Source of the DNA: Tritrichomonas musculus
Lineage: Eukaryota > Parabasalia > Tritrichomonadida > Tritrichomonadidae
Assembly (NCBI GenBank): GCA_039105265.1
Contig: JAPFFF010000055.1
Location: 124,001-188,000 of the forward strand
Length of the DNA stretch: 64,000 bases
Direction of reading: 5' to 3'
Under the pieces are notes generated by a model. It was not told the DNA's origin, ran no database searches, and saw only the letters and a list, made by a program, of their open reading frames with translations. Positions 28,501 to 40,800 of this stretch are shown piece after piece (within the stretch, counting starts at the first letter, position 1; every line of letters begins with the position of its first letter). The position numbers and the translations under genes were made by a program.

Positions 28501-31251
28501 CGCGCCATTCAATTCGATGACAATGTTTTTAATCCGCTTGCAACACAAAGCATAATCATACCAGAACCCAAGAACAATGGCAGCAATCTTAATTTGAAGA
28601 GAGATAAAATGAGAACTACTATTACAAATGCAACAATTGGATTCTTGAAGAGTGAAGGTAATGTTCTTGCTAAGGTAGCAGCATCAACAGCTTCTGCTTT
28701 AATATTAAAAGATTTCGCTATTTGTAATAATATTGATTTAATCACGGAAACAGCTTCTGTTTTAATCAAACAACTTTCATCAGGATTGACATTAGTAACA
28801 GCCATCCAAAAGCTTCATCGAAGCATTTGTCATCAAATCCAAGCTGAGTTTCAATCAGAAGATGCAGAATGGATCAATGAATGCATTCAAGTAAACACTC
28901 CTTGGATTAGTCAGATGCTTCAAGAAGTCGTTCATATTCGTGCCACTAAAAGTGTACAAAAGGCAATCGAAGCACATGAGGAAATGAAAAGTAAACAAGG
29001 CCAACGTTATTATGATTCTGTTGCTCAACTTCATCGTTCTTTACCTCCTGGTTTTTCACCCACTGAGAATGGATTGACACAAGAACAAAGACAAATTTAT
29101 GAAGATTTGGCTGAGTTACCTTTGAATCCCGCTGAAATAACAACACCTGAAACATCTGATAAATCTATTCGTTCTTCTGAGAATTTTGAGAAGTTCTTTG
29201 TGCAAATGACTAAATTAATATCAACTGAGATCCAACAACAAGTTCCTAATTCGCAAGATGTTCTTGTTGATGAGTCAGCCTTTTCAGTAATGATGTCTAA
29301 TTGTCCGACGGTTAATCCAGATTTTGAAAGTTTCTTATCGACAATTAAGACGATGATGAAATTCATGGTGAAATTGAACCATTCAATTAATGACAGAATT
29401 TATGGCACCCTTCTTAAAAGGTTCGTTTCAAGCGTGCCCAAGACATTTGTTATTAAAGCACAACCTTATGTAATTGGCTGGTTAAGGAACTCGATACCTT
29501 CGATTACATTGATTGTATCAATGATCCAAAACGAGTTGATAACTACTCAGCAACTTGATCAATTCTTTTTCAACTCGTTAAACAAGCAACCTTTTAATTA
29601 TCGTCTTTTTGTGTTTGCTATTAAGTTCCTTGATTACACATTAGTCATGACGAAAACAATAAAACCTGCTGATATGATTTTATCATTGACATTAGTCGTG
29701 TCGACACCATTATCAATGCTTGAAGCAAGTAATCAACAACAGCAAACTTCAATGAATGAATTAAAGAAAGTTCTCGATGAATTAGAAATTCCTCTAAACG
29801 TTCTGTCACCTGATTCCATTCTTCAATCAATGTCAACTTTCGATCCAATTGAAGAAATCAACGATAACAAGTCCGTTTTGGATCTCTTTGAAAAATGGAA
29901 AGATTTGATTGATCCTGATAACGAAGAAGTCGCTGCAAATGAAATCGATGAAAAGAAACTTTTCGTTTTAACAAAAAAATGCTGTGAATCTAAAAAAGAC
30001 TTCTTTTCAATTTTGATTTATAAAGGAAAACCGTTTTATTTAACCAAAATGATTGAGACCCTTAAGAAGATGAATCTTTTTGAAGCAAATTGGGAGTTCA
30101 TTGCGAGTTCGTATGTCTTCTTAATAGAAGGTGATGCAATGGTATTAGGATTTGATATGATACCTTATTATGATTCACTAATAACGTTAATTAATTCAAT
30201 TAACAATGATTTCAAATATATTTGTAATTTCGCTGACTTACTTCATAATTTAAGACCATTAAAAATGCCATCATTCACTTTTGTCTGGATTCAAATTGCT
30301 ACCGAAAGACATTTTGTTTCTACTTTGCTTAATGACCAAAAAGGCTGGGATAAAATGGCAACCATTTTGGCTGACTTTACAGCATCTTTGATTTATGCAT
30401 CTGACAAGCATGTAAGAGAAGTTTTTAACATGCTTTACAAATCACTTTTGAGATTCATTTTGGTCCTTGATCATGATTTTCCTGACTTTTTAGTAAGTTT
30501 TGCACCTGAGTTTGTGTCAATTGTTCCTTCTTCTTTTGTTCAGTTACATAACATCATTTTGCATGGAACTCCATCGACGTTGCAAATAACTCCTTTCAAT
30601 CCTAAACACATATTGAAGACGCCCGGAATTGAAGAGTTCCTAAAGATGCCGCAGCCATCTAAAAATTTAGTAGAAAAATTCAAATTCGATGAAGTTATTA
30701 AATCGACTTCAAAATCAAAATCAAATAATAATGGATACTTTGAACAATTTAAGAAAGAATTGGAAAATAAGTCTTCTTATATGTTGATGTCTGCTTTTGT
30801 TGTTTATGCAACAAACTCGTTGTTGCCTGATATTTCAGCCCAACAAATAATGAATCCTAATTTTGAAGCTTTGCAATTGAATCAAATAATATGTGATATT
30901 GCACGTTCTCTTCGTCCTGATGCAGCAATGTTGTTCTTAAATGCAGTCGTTGACATGGTTCGTTATCCTTGCAGATCAACACTTTTCTTCATGAGGACTT
31001 CTTTGGTCATTTTAAGAACTCCAGCTGCAAAAGACGGTGCAATTCAATGTGACGAACTGTTGGTGAGAATAATTTTGGAAAGAGCAAGCACTCACCCGCC
31101 TTACCCTTGGGGCTTCAAGATCCTTGTTAAGATGATGCTCAGCGATTCACAGTTGAGTATCTTCGAAAAGCCTTATATTAAGGGAAGCGAGGCTGCTACA
31201 AAGTTCTTGAAGAAAATTGGTGAAAACTTTTCAAATGACAAGTCTGTGTAA
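25501..31251 (+). CDS. NOT1: CCR4-NOT complex scaffold subunit NOT1
   Basis: Scaffold of the CCR4-NOT deadenylase, which shortens mRNA poly(A) tails. At 1916 residues it is close to yeast Not1 (2108) and a little shorter than human CNOT1 (2376). Recognisable regions, in order: the MIF4G-like domain that docks CAF1 (about residues 760-975; LGQLTLANNKMIPGRYLDLK, then VVPFVAEIL and NPYMSGLLQVLASI match CNOT1 blocks); the CAF40-binding domain (about 1030-1120; ASALILKDFAI and LSSGLTLVTAIQKLH); and the C-terminal NOT domain binding NOT2/NOT3 (to the end; LLVRIILERASTHPPYPWGFKILVKMM, as in CNOT1 RPHPWG). The N-terminal 700 residues are helical repeats. The coding sequence is intact with no introns. 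Confidence 0.9.
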   Translation: MKSSRNDSAPSSITIGILTVENILHQNQEPIDIKSNTEYLLTILELFDLDCLKEMMSISFQILQDPSSTKTYKDAVKSYISSVSLHFQKSYKFRSQIVLFFDSLQNLPVNLLQDFPLSSSIILTALSCHSRFNIAKLFFSTKILPKATEETFKEIDESILYDVSQLNLKNFSFDKIHLSQLYFSRIHQVVPVTDVKIEKDLNINPSLYDAVVESDSRTLTTTVQLKRLFDFFDGFDSNHAASFILAVSSQNSSFRNYFSKLEETQRGRIIDLFRESFLDRKVDLESIPFSLDLPYVKSIDLDGCSEVFTLLHGLLKNKQINGNTFVKEWKNKPLQIQFLTYISNNNIPDFVFEDCQMASLNGFEPPEIPNNCWLCVNYVKRILELSEPYRTEINNILSFAFPKFSSVVLLTYSQIYPNNTDIYHKSSIQFFTSIIQNHNSSGILQPLWSTSPEFCQELFVTYYHQYPNKLGNIIDCIQDHLNDVLNCNDINFVLDLAFQSSLRGLIDFSTFLGTLPKRFSPSAYDIALNFVKAMILDSSISSPLLLCKPLNALFQYFWGIFTSLPDETKLLVNTVYSICQSMNINLLQIPFSEKLPTISPPDIKSATVDYFTKFFSEQISVEQFVQIFHQLRGSSPTFFQSMISYLLQELKTLDSHEKDISNRLGELIGNMVHENLFNEEEVKIIFDSFVHGFSFKSKLTQLSISALEICSNKLRKQPEYVFSLLKQPLLRNYPLYEKIRKISANMSVPLNLSKPTILSLHPNLKRFEKLPAPHPRVCKLIQQIPNDPSVISSIISSTDPHIDWVALHLVSTIQDHPKLLDHVLTALLGSTQFTKIVIQAAIFESIQLITSPQFTTLEGSFARRRLSILGKLLGQLTLANNKMIPGRYLDLKQLLLFAFSQGKLLGVVPFVAEILCVASPYFNPPNPYMSGLLQVLASIGLTDLLKLSIKNDVFRVLHHFDVSPCQLHLVELVPDVRQGNFDFIAAPFALSYVLSPPDIDRAIQFDDNVFNPLATQSIIIPEPKNNGSNLNLKRDKMRTTITNATIGFLKSEGNVLAKVAASTASALILKDFAICNNIDLITETASVLIKQLSSGLTLVTAIQKLHRSICHQIQAEFQSEDAEWINECIQVNTPWISQMLQEVVHIRATKSVQKAIEAHEEMKSKQGQRYYDSVAQLHRSLPPGFSPTENGLTQEQRQIYEDLAELPLNPAEITTPETSDKSIRSSENFEKFFVQMTKLISTEIQQQVPNSQDVLVDESAFSVMMSNCPTVNPDFESFLSTIKTMMKFMVKLNHSINDRIYGTLLKRFVSSVPKTFVIKAQPYVIGWLRNSIPSITLIVSMIQNELITTQQLDQFFFNSLNKQPFNYRLFVFAIKFLDYTLVMTKTIKPADMILSLTLVVSTPLSMLEASNQQQQTSMNELKKVLDELEIPLNVLSPDSILQSMSTFDPIEEINDNKSVLDLFEKWKDLIDPDNEEVAANEIDEKKLFVLTKKCCESKKDFFSILIYKGKPFYLTKMIETLKKMNLFEANWEFIASSYVFLIEGDAMVLGFDMIPYYDSLITLINSINNDFKYICNFADLLHNLRPLKMPSFTFVWIQIATERHFVSTLLNDQKGWDKMATILADFTASLIYASDKHVREVFNMLYKSLLRFILVLDHDFPDFLVSFAPEFVSIVPSSFVQLHNIILHGTPSTLQITPFNPKHILKTPGIEEFLKMPQPSKNLVEKFKFDEVIKSTSKSKSNNNGYFEQFKKELENKSSYMLMSAFVVYATNSLLPDISAQQIMNPNFEALQLNQIICDIARSLRPDAAMLFLNAVVDMVRYPCRSTLFFMRTSLVILRTPAAKDGAIQCDELLVRIILERASTHPPYPWGFKILVKMMLSDSQLSIFEKPYIKGSEAATKFLKKIGENFSNDKSV

Positions 31252-31440
31252 TTTATTTTATTTTTTTTTATTCTATTTTATTTTATATTGTTTTGTTTTG
31301 TGTTGTTTTGGTGGAATGAAAAAAAAAATAATAATAATAAAAGGGCGTTGAATTGTTATTAATAATATTCAACATCTATAATAGTAAATAAAATTATATT
31401 ATTGGCAAATATATTATAATTTTTTTTTTTTTTTTATCAT
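31252..31440. other. 3' flank of NOT1
   Basis: T-rich and A-rich runs directly after the NOT1 stop, then a poly-T run near 31422-31435 just before the minisatellite. No gene seen. Confidence 0.5.
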
Positions 31441-31704
31441 TATTGAAGCCTTCAAAGTCTTATTGTTTCAAATTTTATTGAATCAAATCCCACTGATTCA
31501 AGTTTTATTGATTCAAGTCTTTTCAATTCAAGTTTTATTTATTTAAGTCTTTCAAATTCAGGTTTTATTGATTCAAGTCTTTTCAATTCAGGTTTTATTT
31601 ATTTAAGTCTTTTCAATTCAGGTTTTATTTATTTAAGTCTTTTCAATTCAGGTTTTATTGATTCAAATTTATTAATGCAACATCATTATTTATGTAATTT
31701 TTAA
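31441..31704 (+). repeat. 30-bp minisatellite with an open decapeptide frame
   Basis: Units of exactly 30 nt begin at 31471, 31501, 31531, 31561, 31591, 31621 and 31651, with a degenerate unit at 31441. The core is GGTTTTATTTATTTAAGTC followed by TTTTCAATTCA. On the plus strand one frame is open from 31447 to the stop at 31702-31704 and reads as a ten-residue repeat, G-F-I-(D/Y)-(S/L)-S-L-F-N-S. There is no ATG at its beginning, so it is not annotated as a gene. It lies between the convergent NOT1 and repeat-protein genes. It could be the remains of a repeat-protein gene or a simple minisatellite. Confidence 0.85.
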
Positions 31705-31844
31705 ATATAATTTGTAATTGTATGAAACAATCCATTTTCGATATTCATATAACTTAAATATTTCAAAAGCTATTTACAACAGAAAATTTAAATTTGCCAA
31801 AAAAATAATAATTTCATATCACTTAACTTTTTACTTAAAATACT

Positions 31845-34800
31845 TCACTTTTTATCTTTAGATTTCCAGATTGAGAGCGGAGGAGGCTGATTCAAGTCGA
31901 ACTTCATTACGTAGTTGAGCGACTGGTCGATGTCAAGCTTCAGGAAGTCCGCAAAGTTGACAATTCTATCGTCAGACACTTCGTAAGGGATGAGCGATTT
32001 CCACTTCCCGCTGAAGATGAGTCTCACGATGAATTCTGGGGGCAGATTTGGCGCAGCCGCCTCGAAAGGCGTGTTTTCCTTTATGATTTCATTGTATCGC
32101 TTAATCAGATTGTACGCCTGCATCGAGTAAGGCAGATTTATCGAGAGAATCCTTTGCATAACCTGCAGGGACTCCACCGACTTCTCCAGTGTCTTCGTAT
32201 CTTTGATGCCTTTGTTGTCTGCAAGATAATTGGAAACCTCGCAGTCGATTGCGTTGACGGCGGAAGTCCAGCAGAAGGACATGATCGGGTTTGCTATTGA
32301 ACATTGGCACTGGACGACATTTGTCACTGCGATCTCGGATTCAGTAGATTTTAATCCTTTTGTTACGCAATTCAAAAAGTCGTCTTTTATTGAATTTTTT
32401 ATTTTTTCAATAAGAAGACAATAGAGCTCTTGAAGAAACTTTTTGAGAACATCAAGATAATGAACGAATGGAAACTCATCATCCGAAGTTTCAACAAGAT
32501 AGACAAGGAAGTGGAAATTGGCGTAAAAATAGCTCAAGTTATTCGTGTCTTTTTCATCAATGTTATCAAAAAGTTGGCGGACGATCAAACAGGTCTCAAT
32601 TACAATTTTTTCGACGAAGTCTTCTATCTCAACATTCCGAGTGTAGAATTCATAGAGAGACCTTCCAAGCGAGCACATTTCATAGTTCATTGAATTCTGC
32701 CACCTATCGTCGTGCTCAATTTCGTACCTGAGCGCTGTTGGGTCGAACAGCTGAGGCCGAGGGTCGCCGATATCGAGAATAGCCATATAACCGTCAGATA
32801 AGGCCAATTCACGCGAATTTGAGTCATAACCGCCGTCGTAATTATCGTTCTCAAATTCTTTCGGATCAACAAAATATTGAAACCCATCATCATCCAACTT
32901 TTTGAATGTGATTTGGCGGTTTCTATCAAATTTCATACGTAACTTTTTGGGAAGAAGCTTCTTATAATAGTTTATTCTTTCTTGCTCGTCGTCGTCGTCT
33001 TTTCTTTCCCGCGAAAACAGCGGATATGTTGACACGAAGTCCAACAAAATCTGGTTCGATATGTCTTGACGGTTTTTTAGCGGTTTTTCAGCATTTGGAG
33101 CCGTGTCACATATAAATAGAAGTGACCTGCGAATGACAGTCTTCTTTGTCTCTATGTAGGCCTTTTGGAATTGCCTCTTTTCGCATCTGATCACTTCTTC
33201 TTCTATCGTTCTTTCTTCCTCTTCTTTCAACTCGTCGAGCGTCGTTTTTTCGTCAATGATTTCCTGCTCGTATTGACGAAGCTCGACCTGTCTGGCACTT
33301 TTCAAGAACAAGTGTTCGTTGTCTTTCATTTCAGCTTCATTTTGCATCTTTTCAAATTTTCTTTGCTTCTTAAGAAATTTTCTTTCGGCATTCAAAATTA
33401 GCTCTGAATTTTCTCTCCGTTCTTCTTCGAGGTTTTCAAAAGTTTCACAACGGTTCACTTGCTTGGATGACTCAGAAACCGCCAGCGACTCTTCACTTCT
33501 CTTCAGGCGAAGATCAAGAAGCTCGACAATGCTTTCTCGCTCGTCTGTCAGAATCTGGATCATTTCTTGCCGCTCCTTCTCCATCCTGACGTCTTTGATC
33601 TCGCTCGGATCAAGGTTGAGTAAACGGTCGATCTCGTTGTTGATGCTCTGGATGCTTCTGATGCGCTCGTACTGCTCGAGAATCGACGACTCGCTCTCGT
33701 TGAATGTCGACAGGCGCTTCAGCAATTGAAGAACTTGGTTTTTGACGGTTTCTTCATCTTCATCATTGAATTCATCTTCTTGCTTCTGGCTGTGAAGATT
33801 GACGCTACGAGTTTTCATTTGGATGAGCTGTGAAAGAAGAATCTCGTCTGAGTCTTCTTCTGATGCGTCTGCTTTGTTTGGGACTTCTTTTTCTTCTTTT
33901 TGGCTCTCTGAAGGCGAAGTTGGCTGGTAGAGCATGTCGACTATGCTGCTCATGCTCGGCTTGCCTGATGTGAAATGCGACTGGAAAATGGAACCGTTTT
34001 GGGAAGTGGAAAGTGAGTCATCTCGGCGCTCTGAGTACCTGGAATGGAGATAGAAGAGATATTCAGTGTCTTTATGTTCTTCAGTGGTTTCAATATATTC
34101 TTCATGTCGTTTGTGAAGTGTGAATAAATATTCAAAATTGTTTTCGCGTTCATCATTTAATTCATTGATTCGTGTTTGTCGTTCTTTCTCTTCCGAAATA
34201 CTCAAAACTTTGTTTGGATCAATGTTTATCAGTTCTTCAAGTTCTTTATTAATGTTCTGAATACTCCTGATCACTTCATATTCTTCTTCAAGTTCTTTTT
34301 CATTCACATTTCTTCCTGAAATTTTCTTCAATTCCGAAATAATTCTATTTTTAATTGCTTCTTCTGTACTTGCAGAATCATTGTTACCATTGTTCACAGA
34401 AGCATTAAATTTCAATTTCATAATTAAATCTTCTTCATTATCAATTTTGTTTGTAATATCTTCATTCAGTAATGAATTTTCATTGTCAATCAAATTTAAT
34501 TGAATTGATCTGTCAGTGGTGAAAAATTGAATGTCATGGTTTTCTTGTTGTTCATTGTGTTTGTGATGAAGATAGAAGAGATATTCAGTGTCTTTATATT
34601 CTTCAGTGGTTTCAATATATTCTTCATGTCGTTTGTGAAGTGTGAATAAATATTCAAAATTGTTTTCGCGTTCATCATTTAATTCATTGATTCGTGTTTG
34701 TCGTTCTTTCTCTTCCGAAATACTCAAAACTTTGTTTGGATCAATGTTTATCAGTTCTTCAAGTTCTTTATTGATGTTTTGAATACTCCTGATCACTTCA

Positions 34801-37800
34801 TATTCTTCTTCAAGTTCTTTTTCATTCACATTTCTTCCTGAAATTTTCTTCAACTCCGAAATAATTCTATTCTTAATTGCTTCTTCTGTACTCGCAGAAT
34901 CATTAATACCATCAAATCCAGCCGGTATCGTATTATTCGGATCAAATATCAGTTTCATTATGAGATTTTCTTCATTTTCTTGTTCAGTTTCATTTTCTTC
35001 TTTGCTTCTTAAGCTTTTATTCAATTCTTGTGTACTTGATAGAATATTAAATGAAAATTGAATGTCATGATTTTCTTGTTGTTCATTGTGTTTGTGATGG
35101 AGATAGAAGAGATATTCAGTGTCTTTATGTTTTTCAGTGGTTTCAATATATTCTTCATGTCGTTTGTGAAGTGTGAATAAATATTCAAAATTGTTTTCGC
35201 GTTCATCATTTAATTCGTTGATTCGTGTTTGTCGTTCTTTCTCTTCCGAAATACTCAAAACTTTGTTTGGATCAATGTTTATCAGTTCTTCAAGTTCTTT
35301 GTTGATACTTTGAATACTCCTGATCACTTCATATTCTTCCTCGAGTTCTTTTTCATTCACATTTCTTCCTGAAATTTTCTTCAATTCCGAAATAATTCTA
35401 TTCCTAATTGCTTCTTCATCATTAGTTGTTTCATCCGAATTGTCATTCATTACTTTGTTGAATATCAATTTCATAATTAAATCTTCTTCATTATCAATTT
35501 TGTTCGAAATATCTTCATTCAGTAATGAATTTTCATTGTCAATCAAATTTAATTGAATTGATCTGTCAGTGGTGAAAAATTGAATGTCATGGTTTTCTTG
35601 TTGTTCATTGTGTTTGTGATGGAGATAGAAGAGATATTCAGTGTCTTTATGTTCTTCAGTGGTTTCAATATATTCTTCATGTCGTTTGTGAAGCGTGAAT
35701 AAATATTCAAAATTGTTTTCGCGTTCATCATTTAATTCGTTGATTCGTGTTTGTCGTTCTTTCTCTTCCGAAATACTCAAAACTTTGTTTGGATCAATGT
35801 TTATCAGTTCTTCAAGTTCTTTATTAATGTTCTGAATACTCTTGATCACTTCATATTCTTCTTCAAGTTCTTTTTCATTCACATTTCTTCCTGAAATTTT
35901 CTTCAACTCCGAAATAATTCTATTCTTAATTGTTTCTTCATCATTCACGGTTTCATCGGAATCGTCATTTGTTGCTTTATTGAATATCAATTTCATAATT
36001 AAATCTTCTTCATTATCAATTTTGTTTGTAATATCTTCATTCAGTAATGAATTTTCATTGTCAATCAAATTTAATTGAATTGATCTGTCAGTGGTGAAAA
36101 ATTGAATGTCATGATTTTCTTGTTGTTCATTGTGTTTGTGATGAAGATAGAAGAGATATTCAGTGTCTTTATGTTCTTCAGTGGTTTCAATATATTCTTC
36201 ATGTCGTTTGTGAAGTGTGAATAAATATTCAAAATTGTTTTCGCGTTCATCATTTAATTCATTGATTCGTGTTTGTCGTTCTTTCTCTTCCGAAATACTC
36301 AAAACTTTGTTTGGATCAATGTTTATCAGTTCTTCAAGTTCTTTGTTGATACTTTGAATACTCCTGATCACTTCATATTCTTCCTCGAGTTCTTTTTCAT
36401 TCACATTTCTTCCTGAAATTTTCTTCAACTCCGAAATAATTCTATTTTTAATTGCTTCTTCTGTACTTGCAGAATCATTGTTACCATTGTTCACAGAAGC
36501 ATTAAATATCAATTTCATAATTAAATCTTCTTCATTATCAATTTTGCTCGAAATATCTTCATTCAGTAATGAATTTTCATTGTCAATCAAATTTAATTGA
36601 ATTGATCTGTCAGTGGTGAAAAATTGAATGTCATGGTTTTCTTGTTGTTCATTGTGTTTGTGATGAAGATAGAAGAGATATTCAGTGTCTTTATGTTCTT
36701 CAGTGGTTTCAATATATTCTTCATGTCGTTTGTGAAGCGTGAATAAATATTCAAAATTGTTTTCGCGTTCATCATTTAATTCATTGATTCGTGTTTGTCG
36801 TTCTTTCTCTTCCGAAATACTCAAAACTTTGTTTGGATCAATGTTTATCAGTTCTTCAAGTTCTTTATTAATGTTCTGAATACTCTTGATCACTTCATAT
36901 TCTTCTTCAAGTTCTTTTTCATTCACATTTCTTCCTGAAATTTTCTTCAACTCCGAAATAATTCTATTCTTAATTGTTTCTTCATCATTCGCGGTTTCAT
37001 CGGAATCGTCATTTGTTGCTTTATTGAATATCAATTTCATAATTAAATCTTCTTCATTATCAATTTTGTTTGTAATATCTTCATTCAGTAATGAATTTTC
37101 ATTGTCAATCAAATTTAATTGAATTGATCTGTCAGTGGTGAAAAATTGAATGTCATGATTTTCTTGTTGTTCATTGTGTTTGTGATGAAGATAGAAGAGA
37201 TATTCAGTGTCTTTATGTTCTTCAGTGGTTTCAATATATTCTTCATGTCGTTTGTGAAGTGTGAATAAATATTCAAAATTGTTTTCGCGTTCATCATTTA
37301 ATTCATTGATTCGTGTTTGTCGTTCTTTCTCTTCCGAAATACTCAAAACTTTGTTTGGATCAATGTTTATCAGTTCTTCAAGTTCTTTGTTGATACTTTG
37401 AATACTCCTGATCACTTCATATTCTTCCTCGAGTTCTTTTTCATTCACATTTCTTCCTGAAATTTTCTTCAACTCCGAAATAATTCTATTTTTAATTGCT
37501 TCTTCTGTACTTGCAGAATCATTGTTACCATTGTTCACAGAAGCATTAAATATCAATTTCATAATTAAATCTTCTTCATTATCAATTTTGCTCGAAATAT
37601 CTTCATTCAGTAATGAATTTTCATTGTCAATCAAATTTAATTGAATTGATCTGTCAGTGGTGAAAAATTGAATGTCATGGTTTTCTTGTTGTTCATTGTG
37701 TTTGTGATGAAGATAGAAGAGATATTCAGTGTCTTTATGTTCTTCAGTGGTTTCAATATATTCTTCATGTCGTTTGTGAAGTGTGAATAAATATTCAAAA

Positions 37801-40800
37801 TTGTTTTCGCGTTCATCATTTAATTCATTGATTCGTGTTTGTCGTTCTTTCTCTTCCGAAATACTCAAAACTTTGTTTGGATCAATGTTTATCAGTTCTT
37901 CAAGTTCTTTGTTGATACTTTGAATACTCCTGATCACTTCATATTCTTCCTCGAGTTCTTTTTCATTCACATTTCTTCCTGAAATTTTCTTCAACTCCGA
38001 AATAATTCTATTTTTAATTGCTTCTTCTGTACTTGCAGAATCATTGTTACCATTGTTCACAGAAGCATTAAATATCAATTTCATAATTAAATCTTCTTCA
38101 TTATCAATTTTGCTCGAAATATCTTCATTCAGTAATGAATTTTCATTGTCAATCAAATTTAATTGAATTGATCTGTCAGTGGTGAAAAATTGAATGTCAT
38201 GGTTTTCTTGTTGTTCATTGTGTTTGTGATGAAGATAGAAGAGATATTCAGTGTCTTTATGTTCTTCAGTGGTTTCAATATATTCTTCATGTCGTTTGTG
38301 AAGCGTGAATAAATATTCAAAATTGTTTTCGCGTTCATCATTTAATTCATTGATTCGTGTTTGTCGTTCTTTCTCTTCCGAAATACTCAAAACTTTGTTT
38401 GGATCAATGTTTATCAGTTCTTCAAGTTCTTTATTAATGTTCTGAATACTCTTGATCACTTCATATTCTTCTTCAAGTTCTTTTTCATTCACATTTCTTC
38501 CTGAAATTTTCTTCAACTCCGAAATAATCTTCTGCTTAATTAACTCTCCTGTATTAGTTGAATCATCATTTAGATCATCCGAATATCTATTATATATTAA
38601 TTTCATGATGAGATCTTCTCCTTCTTCTCTTTCATTCACATTATCAATTTGCTGTGATGTTTTCTCATTCAAGCCTTCCTGACTATTCATTGAAAATTTA
38701 ATTTCGTTATTTTCCAGCTGTTCGTTGTATTTGTTATGGAGATAGAAAAGATATTCGTTATCTTTCTGTTCTTCTTGGAAGAGAATGTATTCCTCATTTC
38801 TATTCTTATTAGTACTGACAATTTCCATCAACTTCAATCTTTCTTCAGCCAAGTCAAACACATCACAAGATTCTCCACTTTTTGAAAACACAGAAAAATT
38901 TGAATCAGAATTGCTTGTCAATTCATTGATTATTTTATCCAAATTCTTTATTTCTTGGACATCGAAATTGAACTCATTATCATCCAGATATTCATTCCTC
39001 ATTTTAATCTCATTATTTCGATGCTTTTCATAACATTTAGCATTTGTAAAGTATTCAATTTCATCATCATTTTTCATTTCAAATGAAATAATTTCAGTTT
39101 CGTTTATTTCGTTGTCTTTTGATGCTTCTTCTCTTTCAATTCTTTCATTTTCTCTTCTTATCATTTCGTCAATGTCAGAAAATTCGTAAGAGAAAGTTGT
39201 TTGTGGATAGAAATTCAGTTTTTCAATTGCGACGTCATTCAAAATGAAAAACTTTTCAAATTCAGCATTCAATTCTTGATTTGAAAATTTATTCAACTTG
39301 TCAAAAACGTTTTCTTTAGGTTTCCTTCTCTTTCTACGTTTAGCTTGGCTGGGATCAAGATTCTCTGTTGAATTGTTTGTGCTCGATGTTTCATTAAGAG
39401 AAATATTTTGGCCATCAAGCAAAGGAGTCGTCGATACAGCCTCAACTTGCTTCTGTGGAACTTGAATTGACGAACTACTTAATGATCTGTGCGGCCTTGA
39501 CGTTCTTGATCTTGATCTTTTAGCATCAGTTGGAGAATCAACAGACGCATTATCAGAATTCAATGCATTTTGATCGTCTTTTGACATTTCTTGATTTGTT
39601 ATCGTCGATTGTGAATCTTTAGAGCTCAACATTTCTTTGTCTGACTGAGCTTCAACTGGCAAGCTTGATGATCTTTCAATGGTATTTGTGCTGCTTGCCC
39701 TTTCCAATTGCTTCGTTGCTGATCTGTGCTTCCTTCTTCGATGGCCTGGTGAACTTTGATCAGGGGAGCTGATGTCTACATCTGACGATGAAATTTGAGT
39801 CAATTTTAAGTTCTCAAATGAAGAACTTGGAGATGCTGACTGACCAGTTTTTGCAACTTTTTCTGAAGGTTGATTTTCTGTTGATTTTTTTTCAGTTTTT
39901 GGCAACAAAGGCGAAGATGAAGCTGGAACAGCAGCAGATGCTTTTTCGGCTGGCAAATTTACTTTTGCATTTTGCTGTGTTGGCACTTTTTTGCTTGGTG
40001 ACAATAATGAAGATTGAATGGCCGAAGCAACTTTTTCTGTTGGCAATTTTTCTTTTGCCTTTTGCTCTGTGAATGAGTTTGCACTTGGCGACAAAGGCGA
40101 TGGAGGAGGAGAAGGAGACAGAGGCTTTGTTTTTGTTGTATCTGATTTTTCAGAAGGTGATATTGGGCTTTGCGAAGGCTTTTGGAGTAGAGGAGATGAA
40201 GAAGCTGGAGATGCTGCCACTTTTGCTGGCGATGGTGACTTTCTGGTTGAGGATGGTGATGGAGATGATCTTGCATTTGATGATGTTTTCGTATTTGAGG
40301 AAGGCGAAGGCGATGATTTTGTGTTTGTTGATGACTTTGAAATCGGTGATTGTTGCGATCTGGCTGTAGAATCTGATTTTTGATTTGATTGATTTGGTTG
40401 TGGTAGTGAGGCGGGCGATGAAGCGATAGATTTTAAAGGAGAAGATGAAGATGAAGCAGATTTTGTTTTTTGAGTTGATGAGGTAGACTTGCTTGATAAT
40501 GGATTTGCGCTTGGTGATGGTTTAGATATTGAAGATGGCGAAGGCGATGCATTATTTCTTGGAGATGTTGTTTTAATTGTAGATGATGTGTCTTGTGATG
40601 CAGACGCTTTATTTTTTGGAGTTGGAGTGGTAAACGATGACTGAGTTAATTCCCTTGCAATACTTCGCGTTAATTGCTTTGATGGTGGCGTTTGAACTTT
40701 TTCTTTTGCTGTATTTCCAGTTGGACTTGAAGGTAATGATATTTTCGATTGATTAAGGCTTGGAGAGGATGGCTTTGGCGGAGAATTTTTTTCAACTGAA

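Noticed and set aside
35842-37122. Plus-strand Ser-rich open frames 1,044 bp apart
   Set aside because: Antisense shadows of the same repeats. Their spacing is useful as evidence for the A-B block but they are not genes.
34496-38341. Series of 60-codon frames every 522 bp (MMNAKTILNIYSHF type) inside the giant gene
   Set aside because: They are frame-shifted shadows of the tandem repeats on the same strand; their regular spacing only mirrors the 522-bp unit.
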